Source: Otis tarda (taxonomy: Eukaryota; Chordata; Aves; Otidiformes; Otididae). Taken from it: 64,000 nucleotides of DNA. Position 1 is the stretch's first letter; every line of letters starts with the position of its first letter. The stretch covers positions 137,095,053-137,159,052 of the forward strand of contig CM048552.1 in assembly GCA_026413225.1 (NCBI GenBank), given 5' to 3'. The notes below the pieces were generated by a model. It saw only the letters and a list, made by a program, of their open reading frames with translations, searched no databases and was not told the DNA's origin. Both the position numbers and the translations under genes were made by a program. Positions 1 to 13,710 of the stretch are shown here, piece after piece.

Positions 1-3000
1 CCCCAGGGACAAGGGCAAGAAAAATCAATACATTACAGTTACCTTCTATCGAACTTTCAATCTTTGAAGCTATGGTCCTTATTTTCCACCTTTCTGACAA
101 GGTAGTGATACTACGCTCATGCAACTGCACGTTTGACCATAAAGCTCCAACAAAACAGCCTACCATTTATTTCAGGTTTTGTTTGTCTTTTGCATTAAAG
201 ATATATTAGTATCAAATAAATCCCAATAGCTAAGAGACATTTTGCCTTCTGGGACACTGCTGCTATTGCTGGCTCCCCCTTGGAGGCATGCCTGCATCCT
301 TTCTGTTAGTATTCCCAAACGTGCTGCCTTTTAAGCTTTTTCCCTCTTTTACCACGTTTGACAGCACTGTCTCCATTTCAGCCTCAGTGCATTAGCGAGG
401 TTGTCTTGCACAATACAGTGAATTTCTGTCTGGTGTGGGGATATTTCCTGGGTAAAACATATGATGATTTGTCATTCAGGCTGTGCTGCAAATTTGAAGG
501 CTTTTATTACACCTGACAGCTGTTGAAAAGGGCGGCTGGGAGTAGGGAAGAGCTGCCTGGTGTCCCAGGCTGGCTCGTGCTGGAGGGAGCGGCCCCGATG
601 CCGGTTGTACACGTGTGGCCACATGCCACTCCCGGCTGCTCCAGGGTTGTGGTGGTCCCATCACGCAGAGCTCCTGCGCCCACTGCCCCTGTGCCCTTTA
701 ATTTCATGTAGGGTAATGCATTAAACTAGGATTCCCTTCTGAACAAGGCAGGGAGAAGTGGGAAGTACTCTGGGCTGTTTTCAAAAAGGCAGCCGCCTTT
801 CAAATGCAATCAGCCCCAGATTTTTAAGATCACGGTTCACATGCTAGGTCCTTGTTAGAGGGTAACCATTTTGCCCTTTTTTCAAAGTAGGAAAGAATAA
901 TCCAAGCACAAATTCTTAATTTTACTGTATAGTAAGGCAGCTATAAATATAACACCATTCTAAATGACAGCTTTAATTCTTTTCACCCAATACTTTTTTC
1001 TTCCTCTGCCCTAACTCACAGGATGAAGCTCATATCTCTGAAAAATATGCTTGCTGATATATGCATTTGTGGGAAAATACAGGTCCTTGGAATAGTATCT
1101 TTAGAATATACAGTGAAGCAATTGAGAAACTGCTGTTACTCTTACATATCTCCTCTGGAATACATTTACCTCTTCATGCACAACTGCTTTCATATGCATT
1201 TCTTGTGATCTTGATTTTGATTTAATTAATTTATTCTCTGTTCAAAAAACACGTAGACATTACCACCTGGCTGAGTCTTAATTTAAATATGTAGAATAGA
1301 ATAAAGCTGAACAGAACAAAATAGAATAGAACAGAATGAGTATGTCAATGTAATTAATATAGGATATTCTAGCATTTATTACTTTTTTAAAGTAATACTT
1401 CACATATTTTAGCTTTTTTTCTGTGACTATAATGGATAAAATAATATTTTAATCTTTTTTAAAAAATATGCATATTGAATGATTTCAAGACATTTATAAG
1501 TAGTGTGAATTATCGTGAGATCTCTCAGAAATTGTGAAAGTTGGCAATACTGTTTAGACTACCAAGATCTGACTAATTTTTTGCAAATGGTAAGAAACAA
1601 GGCTCCCTCAGCCTTCTTTGTTTATTTAGAACAAGAAGCAACAAAAAACCTCAATTATTTTTAATGGTTTATACTGAACTTGTCTAAAAATGTTTCGAAA
1701 AACGGTATTTCTTTGAGAGCAGCAGTCTTATTCCTAAATCCTTTGTCTGGATGACAGTGCTTGGTGACAAAGAGTTTTTGCAAACATTGGAAAAATAAGG
1801 TTTTGGCCTTCTTTTGAATGGTGTCTATAAACTGGAGTCTTTGCTCAGCTGATTTTTGTCTGATCAGACTTTGTCTGGTCTCCCTCTGCATTCAGGGGAG
1901 GGAAATAATCACCTCCAGGCAAATCCTCTCATGTCAGCTAAAATGCCTTCTCTGGGTGCCCACGTGTCTCCACGGAGGGTGCCTTGATGAATACTGAGAA
2001 TAGATAGACAGCTTTTACAAGGGAAAAAGAAAAAATTAGATGAGATGGATCCCTCCTGATTGATCACGAGGGGAAAGAGCCCTGCCCCACTCCCGAGCCA
2101 GTGAAACCTGCTACAATAACTCATCCAGGCTTTAAACAGTCAAAGTGCTGGCGATCCTGCATTCCTCGGTACATGATGTGGAGAGCTTCAAAGAGAATTT
2201 GTTCTTCACTCAGACTTCAGCAAAAACATCAGGTCAAAGGTTGAGGGTTTGTAAACTAATAATCCCCAGATGACAGGAGAGGAGCCCTTACCAAAATTCT
2301 TTCCCTGTTTTTTTTTTTTTTTCCTCATTTCTTCACTTCATGGAGACTATGTCAAAAAATGGTTGAAGGAAGAGAATTGTTAACACAAGCACCAATGCTG
2401 AGAATATATTGGGTAAGGAGGGAAAGAAGACATACACATTTTCACACATACATACATTTTAAAAAAAGAAATACGCATGAGCCTAGAAGAGGTTTAAGGT
2501 TCAACTCATTGAAAACTGTATTAGCATTTGCAGTAATGTTTATTTGTAGTGTTTTCTATTCATCCTTTTTTAGTTGTCTTGGAGCCACTTGAATTGTGCA
2601 ATAAAGAGGGAAAAAAAGAAATTCAACTGATATCTCCACCTTTTTTTGTAAACGAGTTATTAAAAAATAGAGACTTTGTAGGCAGGGAATGCGAGTGGAA
2701 GGTTTGCAATGACCTGAGGTGCCGGAATAGTCTCTAGGAGAGCAATTTCCAGCCAGAGGCATCTGTTGTCTCTCAGCCAGCAGTCCCAACCTGTGCAAGA
2801 TCAGAAGTTTATCTCCAGGAAGCTTTCTTCAGCTCAAGTTCTAACAGCTCAAGTACCCCCATCTTTGAAAAAACATGAGACAAAGCAGCTCACTCTTGCA
2901 CCCATGGTCCCTCGCTCCTTAGTCTGTGAAGGAATCTCTTTGCTGGGGTTTCTATATGTGTATATAGATAATGAAGATATCTGCAGCTACACTAACAGGA

Positions 3001-5573
3001 AGAAAGCGGCCAGGGAGCAAGCTGTGTGAACGGCAGTGCTTTCCCAATGTAGAGCCACACTTCTCAACACATGTAAGGTGCCACAGAGAAGAGCAGCAGA
3101 GGAGCACAGCCACTCCAGCAACTACTGATGTTGGGGAGGTATGAAATTTCTTAACTGCCCAGTGAGACAGAGACTAAAAAGACTGGACTATAGTAAGATG
3201 GGACAGTAAATTTGAAAAAACATTGACTTTTCCACACAGTTGGTCTTTGACTCCCATCACAATTTTCGTGGACCATTATGAGCTTTGTCTGACAGAGATA
3301 TGGTCAAACTTGATATGACAGTTACTCTGCATATGAGACTCACCAGATCAGCTCATAGGCTTTCTTGCAGCTAGAAATATGGATGAAAAATTGTCAGATG
3401 CCCAGTCTGACCTGGTTATCCATGCTCTACTTCTAACTACAGAGGTGAAGGAAAAAAAAAAAATAAAAGAATGTTGTTAGCGGCTCCTCTCATGCCATCT
3501 GGGAATTATTAATTTGCAAGCCTTCATCATTTGACTGACTTTTTGTGCTTAAGTGGGAAATAGCTGCTTTGAAGCTCTTCACAACCTTATATGCTATGAT
3601 AACCAGATCTCTATAACTCAGCCTGTCTGAAGCCCAGATGAATTCCTGTAGTAGATTTCACCAGCCTAGGACAGGTTATTTATGTCCATACTGCTTATTC
3701 CAAGTGAGAACCATCTTCACTTGCCTAAAAGATGGGCTGCTTTAACCTTTCAGGCTCTGCCAAAAAAATGCTAGGACCCTTCAGAGGGCAACTCAGCCAC
3801 CTCTCTTGGACACCTGTTTCAGGATCTGCTGAACGGCCCTCCTGAGTTGCAGCTCTCCCTCTCTCCCTCTTTCATTGACCAGGAGGCTCCCGCGGAGCCG
3901 GCCCAGAAGAGGCACCTTCTCCAAGGACTCCAATGAACTACTCAGAAAAAAATGGCAAAAAGAGGTGTGGAAGAGGAAGACAAGAAGAGTGGGCATAAAG
4001 CTAAAGAGTAAAAGTGTTACGGCATGTACTGCTCCACAGGTGAAAAAATAATCTGTGCATCCATTCATTTAGTCACACAACTGCTTCCTACACAGCGCTG
4101 CTGGTTTTTTTTCTGCTGGGGGCTTTGTTCTATCCTCCATCCAAAGCAAAATACTTCAGTTTTTCAGAGAAATAGCTTTGTCTGCAAAATTCTTTGTCTT
4201 TTGTGAGCAATGACCAGAAAAATTTGAAGGTAAAGCCACAGAATGATGGCCCCTGTCCACATAATCTACCTCCAACGTAGCCAGTGTGGTTTTCCTTAAG
4301 AATAGCAAATTTGTCATATAGCAAATATACTACATGCTCTGTATGGCTTGTCATAGCCAAAAATACATGACAGCGAAAAGAAAGAAAATGCTTAGTGTTA
4401 CAAAATCAACAGACCTCATGCTTGGAAAAATGTAAGCAATTTATTACTAGTCTAACTGGTATCATTCTGCATGATTGTAAGAAAGCAGGGGAGTTTAATT
4501 GTTGGGAAAAAAACAATCAATCTTTTCCTGGAATCCAAAGGATCAAGGCAAAACATGGCATTGAGCCCAGCTTTAATAACCTTCAATGACATATGAACCT
4601 TAATTTTCCTCAGTAGAAATGTATTTTTTCTTCAAGTACATTTTTTTTTTTCTTTTGGACAGATATTTGACTACTGTAGAGCACATGATACACACAAGCT
4701 GCCTTCAATACATTTTTTTTATGGGGTGTCCAGTTCTGGATTAAGAAGAATTTTTTTGGAACAACTGGAAATCCCTGAATATACCTTTTTAAATGTTTTT
4801 AAGGATTTTCTAACCCTTCTATGGTAAAATAGATGTATTAATTAAAAAGTAATTTAAGTTGGATAACTGACTTCTGTGGAAATAATGAAATTCCCAGCTC
4901 TCAATCTGTAAACCTGCATTGCCCTGTAATATAAGCATACCCAATATTTGACAGATCTGTGATCTTCAATTATTTTTTCCAGTGTATCTGTCCCATATTT
5001 CCCCATATGTTTTTTTCCCACTGGCTTATCTGCAAGGAAAATCCCAGCTGTTGCTCAATCCAAGTACAACTGAAAAGAAAATCAGACCTTTGAATTTTCC
5101 CACAACACTTCTGCTTCTGCATTTCCTAGATGATGGATGAGGATTGGTTTGAGCCTGGAGTTTTCCTGTGCACTATGCCATGAAAAAGTGGGGGGTGAAG
5201 CAAAACAGGAGAAATCTCAGCTAGGTCGTGCTGGTTTTGACCTAAGTTTCCTTCTTGTACTCCCATTGTATATACAACAGTTTCACCACTAAATTCCGTT
5301 CTCGCACTCAGCCAATGAACTAAAGTTAGCTCAAACTGAAACACCTCTATGAACACATGCAAAGTTAAAATCTGTCTTTTAAGCATCTATAGACATAATA
5401 AATTCTGCTGAGAGAATCTGATACACCCTTTATCACATATATGATCCTGGGAAAGCTTAGAAAGAGCCCAGGGGAGAAACATTGGCCTTGCCATTAGCTC
5501 TCCCTTCTGTTGTTCTTAGACTCATCCTATATAGATGCACTCTCATGCAGTTAAGATGTTTTGTCAGAAAACA
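1..5573. other. Intergenic DNA, no supportable gene
   Basis: AT-rich single-copy-looking DNA. Open frames here are all under about 95 codons, overlap on both strands and match no family I recognise. Visible low-complexity pieces are a degenerate AGAAT/AGAAC stretch at 1293-1337 and short T and A runs (about 2310, 3450, 4640). In human the gene beyond the 3' end of CLCN4 is MID1, but I see no MID1 SPRY-domain exon here. Confidence 0.6.
1293..1337. repeat. Degenerate AGAAT/AGAAC pentamer microsatellite
   Basis: About 45 bases made mostly of AGAAT, AGAAC and AAAAT-type units, interrupted in the middle. It is a decayed simple repeat with no coding potential. Confidence 0.6.
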
Positions 5574-6074
5574 GAGCTGCACCCAGCTCTGGGGCCCCTG
5601 TGGGGCTTGTTAGAGTAGGTCCAGAGAAGGGCCACAAAAATAGTCAGGGGCTGGAGCACCTCTCCTATGAGGACAGGCTGAGAGAGCTGGGGCTGTTCAG
5701 CCTGGAGAAGAGGAGGCTCTGGGGAGACCTTATAGCGGCCTTCCAGTACTTAAATGGGGCTTATAAGAAAGATGTGGACAAACTTTTCCGTAGGGTCCGT
5801 TCCAATAGGACAAGCGGTAATGGTTTTAAACTAAAAGAGGGTAGATTTAGACTAGATATAAGGAACATATTTTTTTATTATAAGGGTGGTGAGACACTGA
5901 AACAAGTTGCCCAAAGCAGCTGTGGATACCCCATCATTGCAAGTGTTCAAGGCCAGGTTGGATGGGGCTTTGAGCAACCTGATCTAGTGAAAGATGTCCC
6001 TGGCCATGGCAAGGGGGTTGGACTAGCTGACCTTTAAAGGTCTCTTCCAACTCAAACCATTCTGTGATTCTATG
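5574..6074 (+). mobile_element. CR1 LINE fragment, 5'-truncated, plus strand
   Basis: About 500 bases of the 3' part of a CR1 retrotransposon. The plus strand shows the C-terminal reverse-transcriptase region in decayed form, with residues such as [20 protein letters not shown] recognisable from about 5650. The characteristic 3' end follows: 'ggttggactagctgacc', then 'cttccaactcaaaccattct', ending in two octamers, ATTCTGTG (6059-6066) and ATTCTATG (6067-6074). A 158-codon frame runs through it but departs from the family sequence after the first half, so it is not a functional protein. Truncation at the 5' end with an intact 3' end is typical of CR1 insertion. It looks older than the copy at 59547-60835. 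Confidence 0.93.
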
Positions 6075-9000
6075 AAAATATCCCTTGCCTTTTTATATTT
6101 GTGCCAGTATTCTGGGTCTGTTTTATTTCCATTTTATTAATCTTCCCTATTCCCCTTTTCCTTCTTCCCTCCCTGCCCAAAGAAAAATTCTTTGGGGTAT
6201 GGACAATGGAAATTTTAGAAAATGTGATTCTCCAATTCCTTTTTGCATGGAAAACAAGCCAAAACCTCAAAAATGATCAGAAGATTGGGAAAGACTTTCC
6301 TTCTCAATTCTGCTGCTAACAGTTAAATTTGACATGTTGGTGAAATCTTGATCCAATGATATCTGTATTTAAAAATCAACTGATTTTAGCGAGAGCTGCT
6401 CTTACATCATATCTTACATCCACTGAGTATCCAAAAATATGATTCTCTACTGCCAAAAAATAAGAGACTACTCATCAGTATTGATCTAGGTACCACTATT
6501 ATAACTTTTATCTGAAGGTCCTACAGCAGGAAAAACCTCTTCTCTGTAAGATATGTAATAGCTAGTGTGCTATGGCCAGCGATATTTCTTCTGAACTGCA
6601 GAACAAACACAGTGTCCTCGATGCTGCTAAACTGCAAAGTTACATGGGTTTGTATGCAATTGAATGAATTTTATTATATGTTGTTACAACTCTAAAGCCA
6701 AAGAAGATACGAATACCAGTGTCAGCGCTTAAAGGTATCATTGCTGGTACTCTACCTGACAGTGCCAAGCATAATATTAATTATACAGGTGCCTCAAGTG
6801 ACTTGCAGTTAAGTTAAGCTATCAGAGTAGAAACTTGCTGAATTTTGACCAGTTGGAAATGGCTGCTTGCTATCCTGCTGTTTTGGTTGGATTCTAGCAT
6901 TAAATCAAAGGTACGTGAGTGAATGTTTGAAGATTCCCAGTGGGCAAAATCTGTAATATGCCAAAGGGAGCATGAATGACTCACAGCTATTTTAGGAAGA
7001 ACTTGCTGCGACAAACTTAAAACCCTTATGATGGATTTATAACTGCATTTATTTTCAGTACTAGCTTCTGCTATAAAAAGGTGTAGAAATTATTTCATTT
7101 CTCTCTTGCTGGATTAAAGACCCACACAAACAGGGTAATTTTAAACTCCAGGAAAACAAAAGGTAGTATAAAGAAAGGGGAAAATGTTTTCCAATCATAG
7201 ACCTTTTACAAATTACTTAAAACAACTGATTTCAGCTGATAGTACCCTTGTAAAGTCCAAAGGCATTAGCTGATTGTATTGATCTCTGTTCTATTGCGCT
7301 AAACCACTACCAGCTCCATATAAAATGACCAGAGTTTGACAGCCTCTGTGATGACACGTTTTGAAACCAATCTTTGGAAGTGAAGTTTTACCGCTGTTCA
7401 TTACTGCCTTTAAACTCAACTGGAAAAATGACATCATGCTCTCACATAGGCAATTATCAATGTTTGCTCTGGGGACCTTTGACTTTGAAGAGAACTAAAT
7501 GATACGGTTCTTTGCATGCCTAATATCCTAATATTTGCACAGGCTATATATATTTGCACAGGACTGTGTTTATACAGGTTCCTGTCTGAAGTGGCTAGCT
7601 AAAAACAAACCCTTCCTAAAGCTATATGATCATGTCAGTGTGGAAAGATGCCAGGTGGACTATGTCAGGCAAAGCACTTCATATGCTTGTTGGACCCAAG
7701 CTGGTTTTGGGGGCTCAGCTGCCTCAAAACAGAGGGATCTTAGGCTTCCCTGCACTTTTCTGTGCAGATGTGCCCCAGGGCTGCACTGTTTGGAAGCCTC
7801 TCAGCTCTCAGTTGTGCATCTGGGCTTTGTGTCTGCAGGCAGACGGCCAGGCCAGAGGAAAAGAGTCACGGACCGGTGCGTGCTGCTGTGCCCTGCTCCT
7901 GGCTGGAGCTGGGATGTGGTCAGTTCAGAGATAGACCTTATGTTTTTTTACTGGTGGCTGAAACTATCTGTAATGGCTTACATGTTTATCCTGGATTCTG
8001 TACACACTTAAACATTTGTGAATGGTTGAGGCTGTGGCAGCCGTGGTGCTGGACCAGCTCTGGTGCGTGCTGGCGGAGCAGGGCCACGCAGGCAAGGAGG
8101 GACACCCAAGTCCCCCCATTCCACCTTCCCAGCCCAGAGGGTGCTAAGCTGGTGCTGAGTGAAGAAATGAGCACAGAGGAGTTACCAGGAGGTGAGCCCG
8201 GGGACGTGTACTGGGGGCCGCGGGACGGCACGCTGCGGTGGGGAGGTCTCCTCTCCCTCCCTTCTGCCATGTGGGCCAGCTGCCTGGCTGTGTTCCTCAG
8301 GAACAGATACCCATTATCTTGAACTCATTAAAATTGCCCTCACCTCTTACAGCATTTTTTCTTTTTTTTTTTTCTTTGCACAAACAAACTGTGTTTATCC
8401 TCTCTTCATCTACAAAACAAGGGTGATACCCAGCGATACAGTAAGCTCTCAAGATATTTATTTTAATACACTGGCCTTTCACTTCTGAAGGTTAGAGAGT
8501 CCTCTGGGGGCCAAGAAAACCTTAACAGTGAAATTCAAAGGGACATGGAAATGTTTCAGTTTAGATTTGTTAATATCTTACACGAAAGACTTTTTCACTA
8601 GTATTTCTAGTAAGGCCAATACGGCACGTTGTATTCTGTATTCTGGAACTGGGTTTGATCCAAGACATTTCTCCTGTTAAAAACTGACCTGTAGGAAGAT
8701 GGATGATCCCTCTGCTCAAAGACGCAATACCTGGCCAGGAGAGCTCTGCGCTGCGTGAGGGAGGGAAAACGTTGGGGGAGAGTAGCGATCATCAGGTTGT
8801 GTCTAACCTGCTCCATGGAAAATTGTGCAAACACCCCTCCCGACCTCCCAAAAGCAAGGAGCAGTGCGGGCTCCAGGGCAGCCATGGATCCCACGGGATG
8901 TATTTCTACCCCGAGGCACCACCGCAGCCGTACAGCAAGGGTGCAGGCTCTGGAGGCAATGCAGGGGGGGACTCCTCAGAAATACTGGGACCATTTCAGT

Positions 9001-12000
9001 GTTAGAAATTGCTGTCTTCAGAAATTAAAACTGCGGCAGGAGCAGGTCCGCGATTAGTCAAACGAAAGAGCGGCTGCTGGCCCCTGTATACAGCAGAGGT
9101 ACCCAGACCAGGGATGAAGAAATCTGAGCGACTGACACTGATTTAAGAAGTAGTTTTGAAGAAATGTAAATCTGTCCATAAAATTCCTGGCAGAATCTTT
9201 TCTTCACTGAAGAAATTAAGATGCCTCTTGTCCCCCGTTAAAGCTTTATATTGTTTCTGTCACTTAGAGGAGCTGCTGAGACATTTCTTTTTAAAATGTG
9301 ATATTAAGAAATCAGAGTCAAAGGCACATCGGAGGCTTTTCTATCTGGCTGCTAAATGCCTGTCTCAGAAAGCATGCAGCTCTATTCTTAGGGAGGAAAT
9401 GGTTTTATGGATTAAAATTCAGAGGATAAGGTAAACAATTGCACATAACTCTTTACCATGAAAGATTATTTTCCCCTTCAGTGCAGGTTAGTGATTTCAC
9501 AACAGGCTGATGAAAGAGACCCTCACCACTTTTTCCCCTGTGTAGGCTACACAGGGTCTCAGGTGAAGTAATAAAATATGGAAGAGCAGCACCAGTGCAT
9601 CTGGAGGAGAGAGGGGAGGGGGAGGTAAAGCGAGCAAAATTAGCTTTTGATTGTCAACTATCCCAGCTGGAATTAGATTATGTCACTTGTGAATATTTCA
9701 TAGTTACCAGCTGAAAGACATCTAGTCAAGCAATTAAAGCCAATCAGGGGAAGATCCGAGTGTTTTGCTTCTCAGCCAGCTAATATAAGCCATGAGTTCT
9801 ATTAACATTTTAAGAAGAAAAAAAAAACAATATTCTTCTTCCTAAATCAACAGGAAGGAAATGCAGGTACAATTTTGTCAGTGAGCACACATTGCTAAGT
9901 GGTAATTCCCCCTCCCACACCCCCCAGCTGGGGGAACGGCTCAGGGACTCCTGTGGGAGGCAATACGCCAGGGAGGGTGGGTGTGCGTCTGTGGTGCCCT
10001 GGTCCACGCAGGGGGCATCAGGGAAAATCCCTGCTTCCTACCTGACTAAAGCAGGTGAGGATGTTTAGTGAGTTTAGAAGGCTTTTCCCTGAATCCTTTC
10101 TCCAAGCTAAATTCCCACTGATGTGAAAGACAATAGTCCAAAGGAGGCAGCAGAAGCAGAGCTTCATGGCCCACTTTTTTTCCCCCCTCCCTTTTACTTC
10201 AGAGTGATGCTAGGGCCATGGAGCAGGCTGGTTGCAGTAGAGAGCAGAAACGAAGTTCTTGTTTCCTGAGGACTAGTGCATCAGGAGAAATTCAACCTAA
10301 TGCTCATTTTCTAGAACAGCATTAACTTCTATGAAGAAATGAATTGTTCAGCTGGCCTCTTAATCTAGATGACAGTTTTATTACAATTAAAATATCACCT
10401 CTAGGAGGCCCTTTGTTCACATTTGACAGATTTTATTGTGTTTATATAGGCTAATGAAGCAGAATAAAATTACACAGCTTATATTAAATTTAAATGACTG
10501 ATTTATTGTATTTAAAACCCCAAATTTATTATGCATGTTCTTTAATGCCACACAAACTACATTAGTTCACTGCTGGTTTATATTCTACTCCAATGATTTG
10601 CTCAAACGCATAAGGTTTTGTGAGTGCACTAAAATAAGGTGAGTTAATGTCCAGATAGTTAAAACAAGAAAGACTGTCTTTAAGCATTTTAGAAGGGTAA
10701 AAATATTGTGATGCTAGGTCTAGCCTGTACTTCAGGTCAGTGGCTCTGATTTCATGGCTTACTATCAGTGATTTCACGGAAGGGCTTTAATTTGAAGGGC
10801 TTTGCCAAATGAGCTCAACTTCCCACCCGCTCATTTTTGTTGTTAAGCTTTCTTGTTACTCACTTTTATTGATCTAGCAAACTGTTATTTCCCATGGAAC
10901 ATGCAGTTCAGATGGTCCCTACTGCATACAATATTTGATAGAAAGGAGCAGCAAATACTCAGGTTTCCTTGTAAATACTGAGCTGATCACCATAAATCTG
11001 AATACAACCTGATTCACATTAATATTTTCTTATGCTGGAATTCCTCTCACTTCACTTCAGATTTCTGTCCCATAGATGCTTACAGCTCATCTATTTACTC
11101 CATTTTTTCTTCCTGTATTAACAGAGAGATAGGCAGTGAGATTCACTGGAAATGTATTTTAGATGCTGACTTTAGGATGAGGTGGCTTGTGCTGTATTTA
11201 AAAATCTATTCCTTTCCATACAGAGAAAGCCAAAGGTGAGAGGACATCTACAATGTAGAAATCTGTTTAGTCACATTAATCCCATGGCTAATATCTGAAA
11301 TATCACTAAACTATGTTCCTATCACAGTTAATACTGGTAGCTTTTATTGTCAATATAAGCATAAATGAAGGGCTTGGGATAAAACTTTTTGCAAAAATAA
11401 GTGGAATCACTGCCATTAGGGTGTATCAGACTTAATTCTAGGAAGCTTTAAGTCAACTAATAAGCGCTATTTAAGAATAGTAATTTTGCTGAAAACTTGA
11501 CTTTCAGGAATAAATTAATTTCATATATGCAGTTTTAATCTGATAACCATTTTTGGCCAGAGGAACGACAGAAGAAGAATTTCAGAAGATCATTTTTCTT
11601 CAACAGCAGTGCTTGCTGAACTCATGACATCACTGATTTATTTTCCTTTGTAGCATTACCATATATTTAGCTGGGCTTTCCACTTTGGCTGTTAGCTTAT
11701 TGACCTATATTGTTTCATATGTAATACTATGGGGAAAGAAAGATATTGGGGATGATTTTCTGCTCAGTTATTAAAATGGCATGACCGAGTGAAGAACTTA
11801 AAAGATTTCCGTGATTAAGTGTATTGTGTAACAACGCAGACATTTGTGGGTATGAGTAAGCTGGAGCCAGGAGTCAGCTTTAGTTTCTTGGACTTTAAGC
11901 AGGATGATGAGTCTCACTGTCCTCGTCCTTCAGAGTCTGTAGGATCTGCAGTCCATGAATTTGTCTTGGCTGTGGGTGGAATCCACTCATTTCATCAGCA

Positions 12001-12743
12001 GAAAGCTTTGTGTAATCTCCAGGACTCAACTGTGCCAGTATCAGCTTCTGTTCAGTGTAAGCAAAGATTCAGTAACTTACATTCCTTTGTGGTGCCTATT
12101 TGAACTGTAGAAAAGTAAGTTTAAGCAGGAAATAAGGTGGAAATAGGCTCCTAGCAGATCTTTCCTACTTCTTGCTAACTCCTTGTTGAGCCACAAAAAA
12201 ACATGTAGGCTCACAGACTTGTTAAGTACCTACAAAGTACAGGGATTTGGCAACTGCCATGGATCAGAGGCAGGGAATTCCAGCAAACACAATCTTCTTT
12301 AAAATATAACGACTCTGATTCTAAAATACTTAGTTTTTATATCTGATATGAGGAGCAGCTGTGTCTGGTCATAGAAGTTCAGCGTGAAGTTTCCTCTGCA
12401 TGACTCACTTGAGGAATTAACACTTCTCTCCCATTGAAATTCCAGTGAAAAAAGTTAACACACCATGTTAGACCACACAGAACACAATACCAAAATATAC
12501 AGCTGCTTTAATATACCATAGTCATCCTCTCTAAAATCAAGGGGTCAGGTTATGGCCCGTCCTGCTGCAAAGGGCCTAGACCAAAGTCCCATATGTTGCC
12601 CCTTTCAATGTTTCTAGCCCAGCAACAAATTTGTGTCTCTAAGATAGGTCCAGGGTCCTGCCCATGGATCGCAGAAGCCCTGGCAATCCTGGAAAGCTCA
12701 TTAGTAAAGAAAATGAGTTGCCATGGGAGCCTTTCTTTTATAT
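6075..12743. other. Intergenic DNA, no supportable gene
   Basis: No exon or RNA gene that I can support. The stretch 7600-9060 is more GC-rich and carries overlapping open frames in several frames on both strands, which is what composition alone produces. Two short AT-rich blocks with densely packed homeodomain-like ATTA cores (about 9640-9790 and 10370-10530) look like possible conserved non-coding elements, but I cannot test conservation. Confidence 0.55.
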
Positions 12744-12926
12744 TGTCGTAGTTCAGCCCTGATCAGGACCAGACTACGCAGTCTCTCTCTTGCTCCCCCC
12801 ACCCTCTGAGAGAATAGGAGGAGATGATATAGGAAAAACGGCTCAAGGTTTGAGATAAGGACGGGGAGAGAATCCTTAAAGTTACCGTTACGGGCAAAAC
12901 AGACTCTACTTGGGGAAAACTATTCA

Positions 12927-12932
12927 TTTATT
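12927..12932 (-). promoter_or_regulatory. Possible LTR polyadenylation signal
   Basis: AATAAA on the minus strand, downstream of the TATA-like box in that orientation. The interval of about 770 bases is long for an R region, so this assignment is tentative. Confidence 0.3.
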
Positions 12933-13703
12933 TCTAAAATTAGCAGGAGAATGAGACAGGGAACAAGATAACCTCCCCCCACCCCTCCCTCTTCCCGGGC
13001 TTAACATTATCTCTACTACCTTCCCCTCCCGAGTGGCACGGGGCGGGGGGGGGGAAGGGAATGGGGGTCGCGGTCAGTTCATCACGCGTTGTTTTATGCC
13101 GCTGTGTCATCGTCGGGGGAAGAACTTCTTGCATTCCTCCTCTGCTCCATCGTGGGGTCCCTCCCACGGGCCACAGTCCTTCGTGAAACTGCTCCAGCGT
13201 GGGTCATCTCTTCCACGGGATGCAGTCCCTCTAGAACAGCTGTCCCAGCGGGCCCTCCACGGGCCACAGCCGCCTTCAGGCATCCACCTGCTCCGGCGTG
13301 GGGTCCTGCATGGGCTGCAGGTGGATCTCTGCCCCTCCGTGGACCTCCATGGACTGTAGGGGGACAACCCGCTCCACCATGGTCTTCACCACGAGTTGCA
13401 GAGGAATCTTGGCCAGGAGCCGCATTACTCCTCCCCCTCCTTCTTCACTGACCTTGGCGTCTGCAGCCGTTCCTTACAACAGGCTGGCAGACGCCTCTCA
13501 GAATCCTTTTTACATCTCATTCGCTTCTCATCTCCTCTCCACTTCTTGCAGCCAGGCTGGGCCGAGTTGGGCCCAGTCGGCTGCCTGGCGGGAGGCCAGA
13601 GGGTGAGGCCTGCAAGGCCCATGAGGCTCGCGCCTCCCCCTCTCTGCCCCCCGCTCAGCTCCTTCACATCTTCTCTCCTTTTTTTTTTTCTGTTTTCCCC
13701 TTC

Positions 13704-13710
13704 TTAAATA
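13704..13710 (-). promoter_or_regulatory. TATA-like box of the solo LTR
   Basis: The minus strand reads TATTTAA, about 40 bases downstream of a CCAAT motif (13748-13755). The spacing suits a retroviral U3 promoter and supports the minus orientation of the LTR. Activity is not shown. Confidence 0.4.

Noticed and set aside
7535-8322. Overlapping plus-strand open frames of 102-186 codons, with minus-strand frames over the same bases
   Set aside because: Several frames on both strands are open together, as expected from a GC-richer patch with few stops. No domain, splice context or family resemblance.
11819-12103. 94-codon plus-strand frame considered as an exon of a neighbouring gene such as MID1
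   Set aside because: The residues do not match the MID1 C-terminus or any family I recognise, and there is no acceptor or donor consistent with a known gene.
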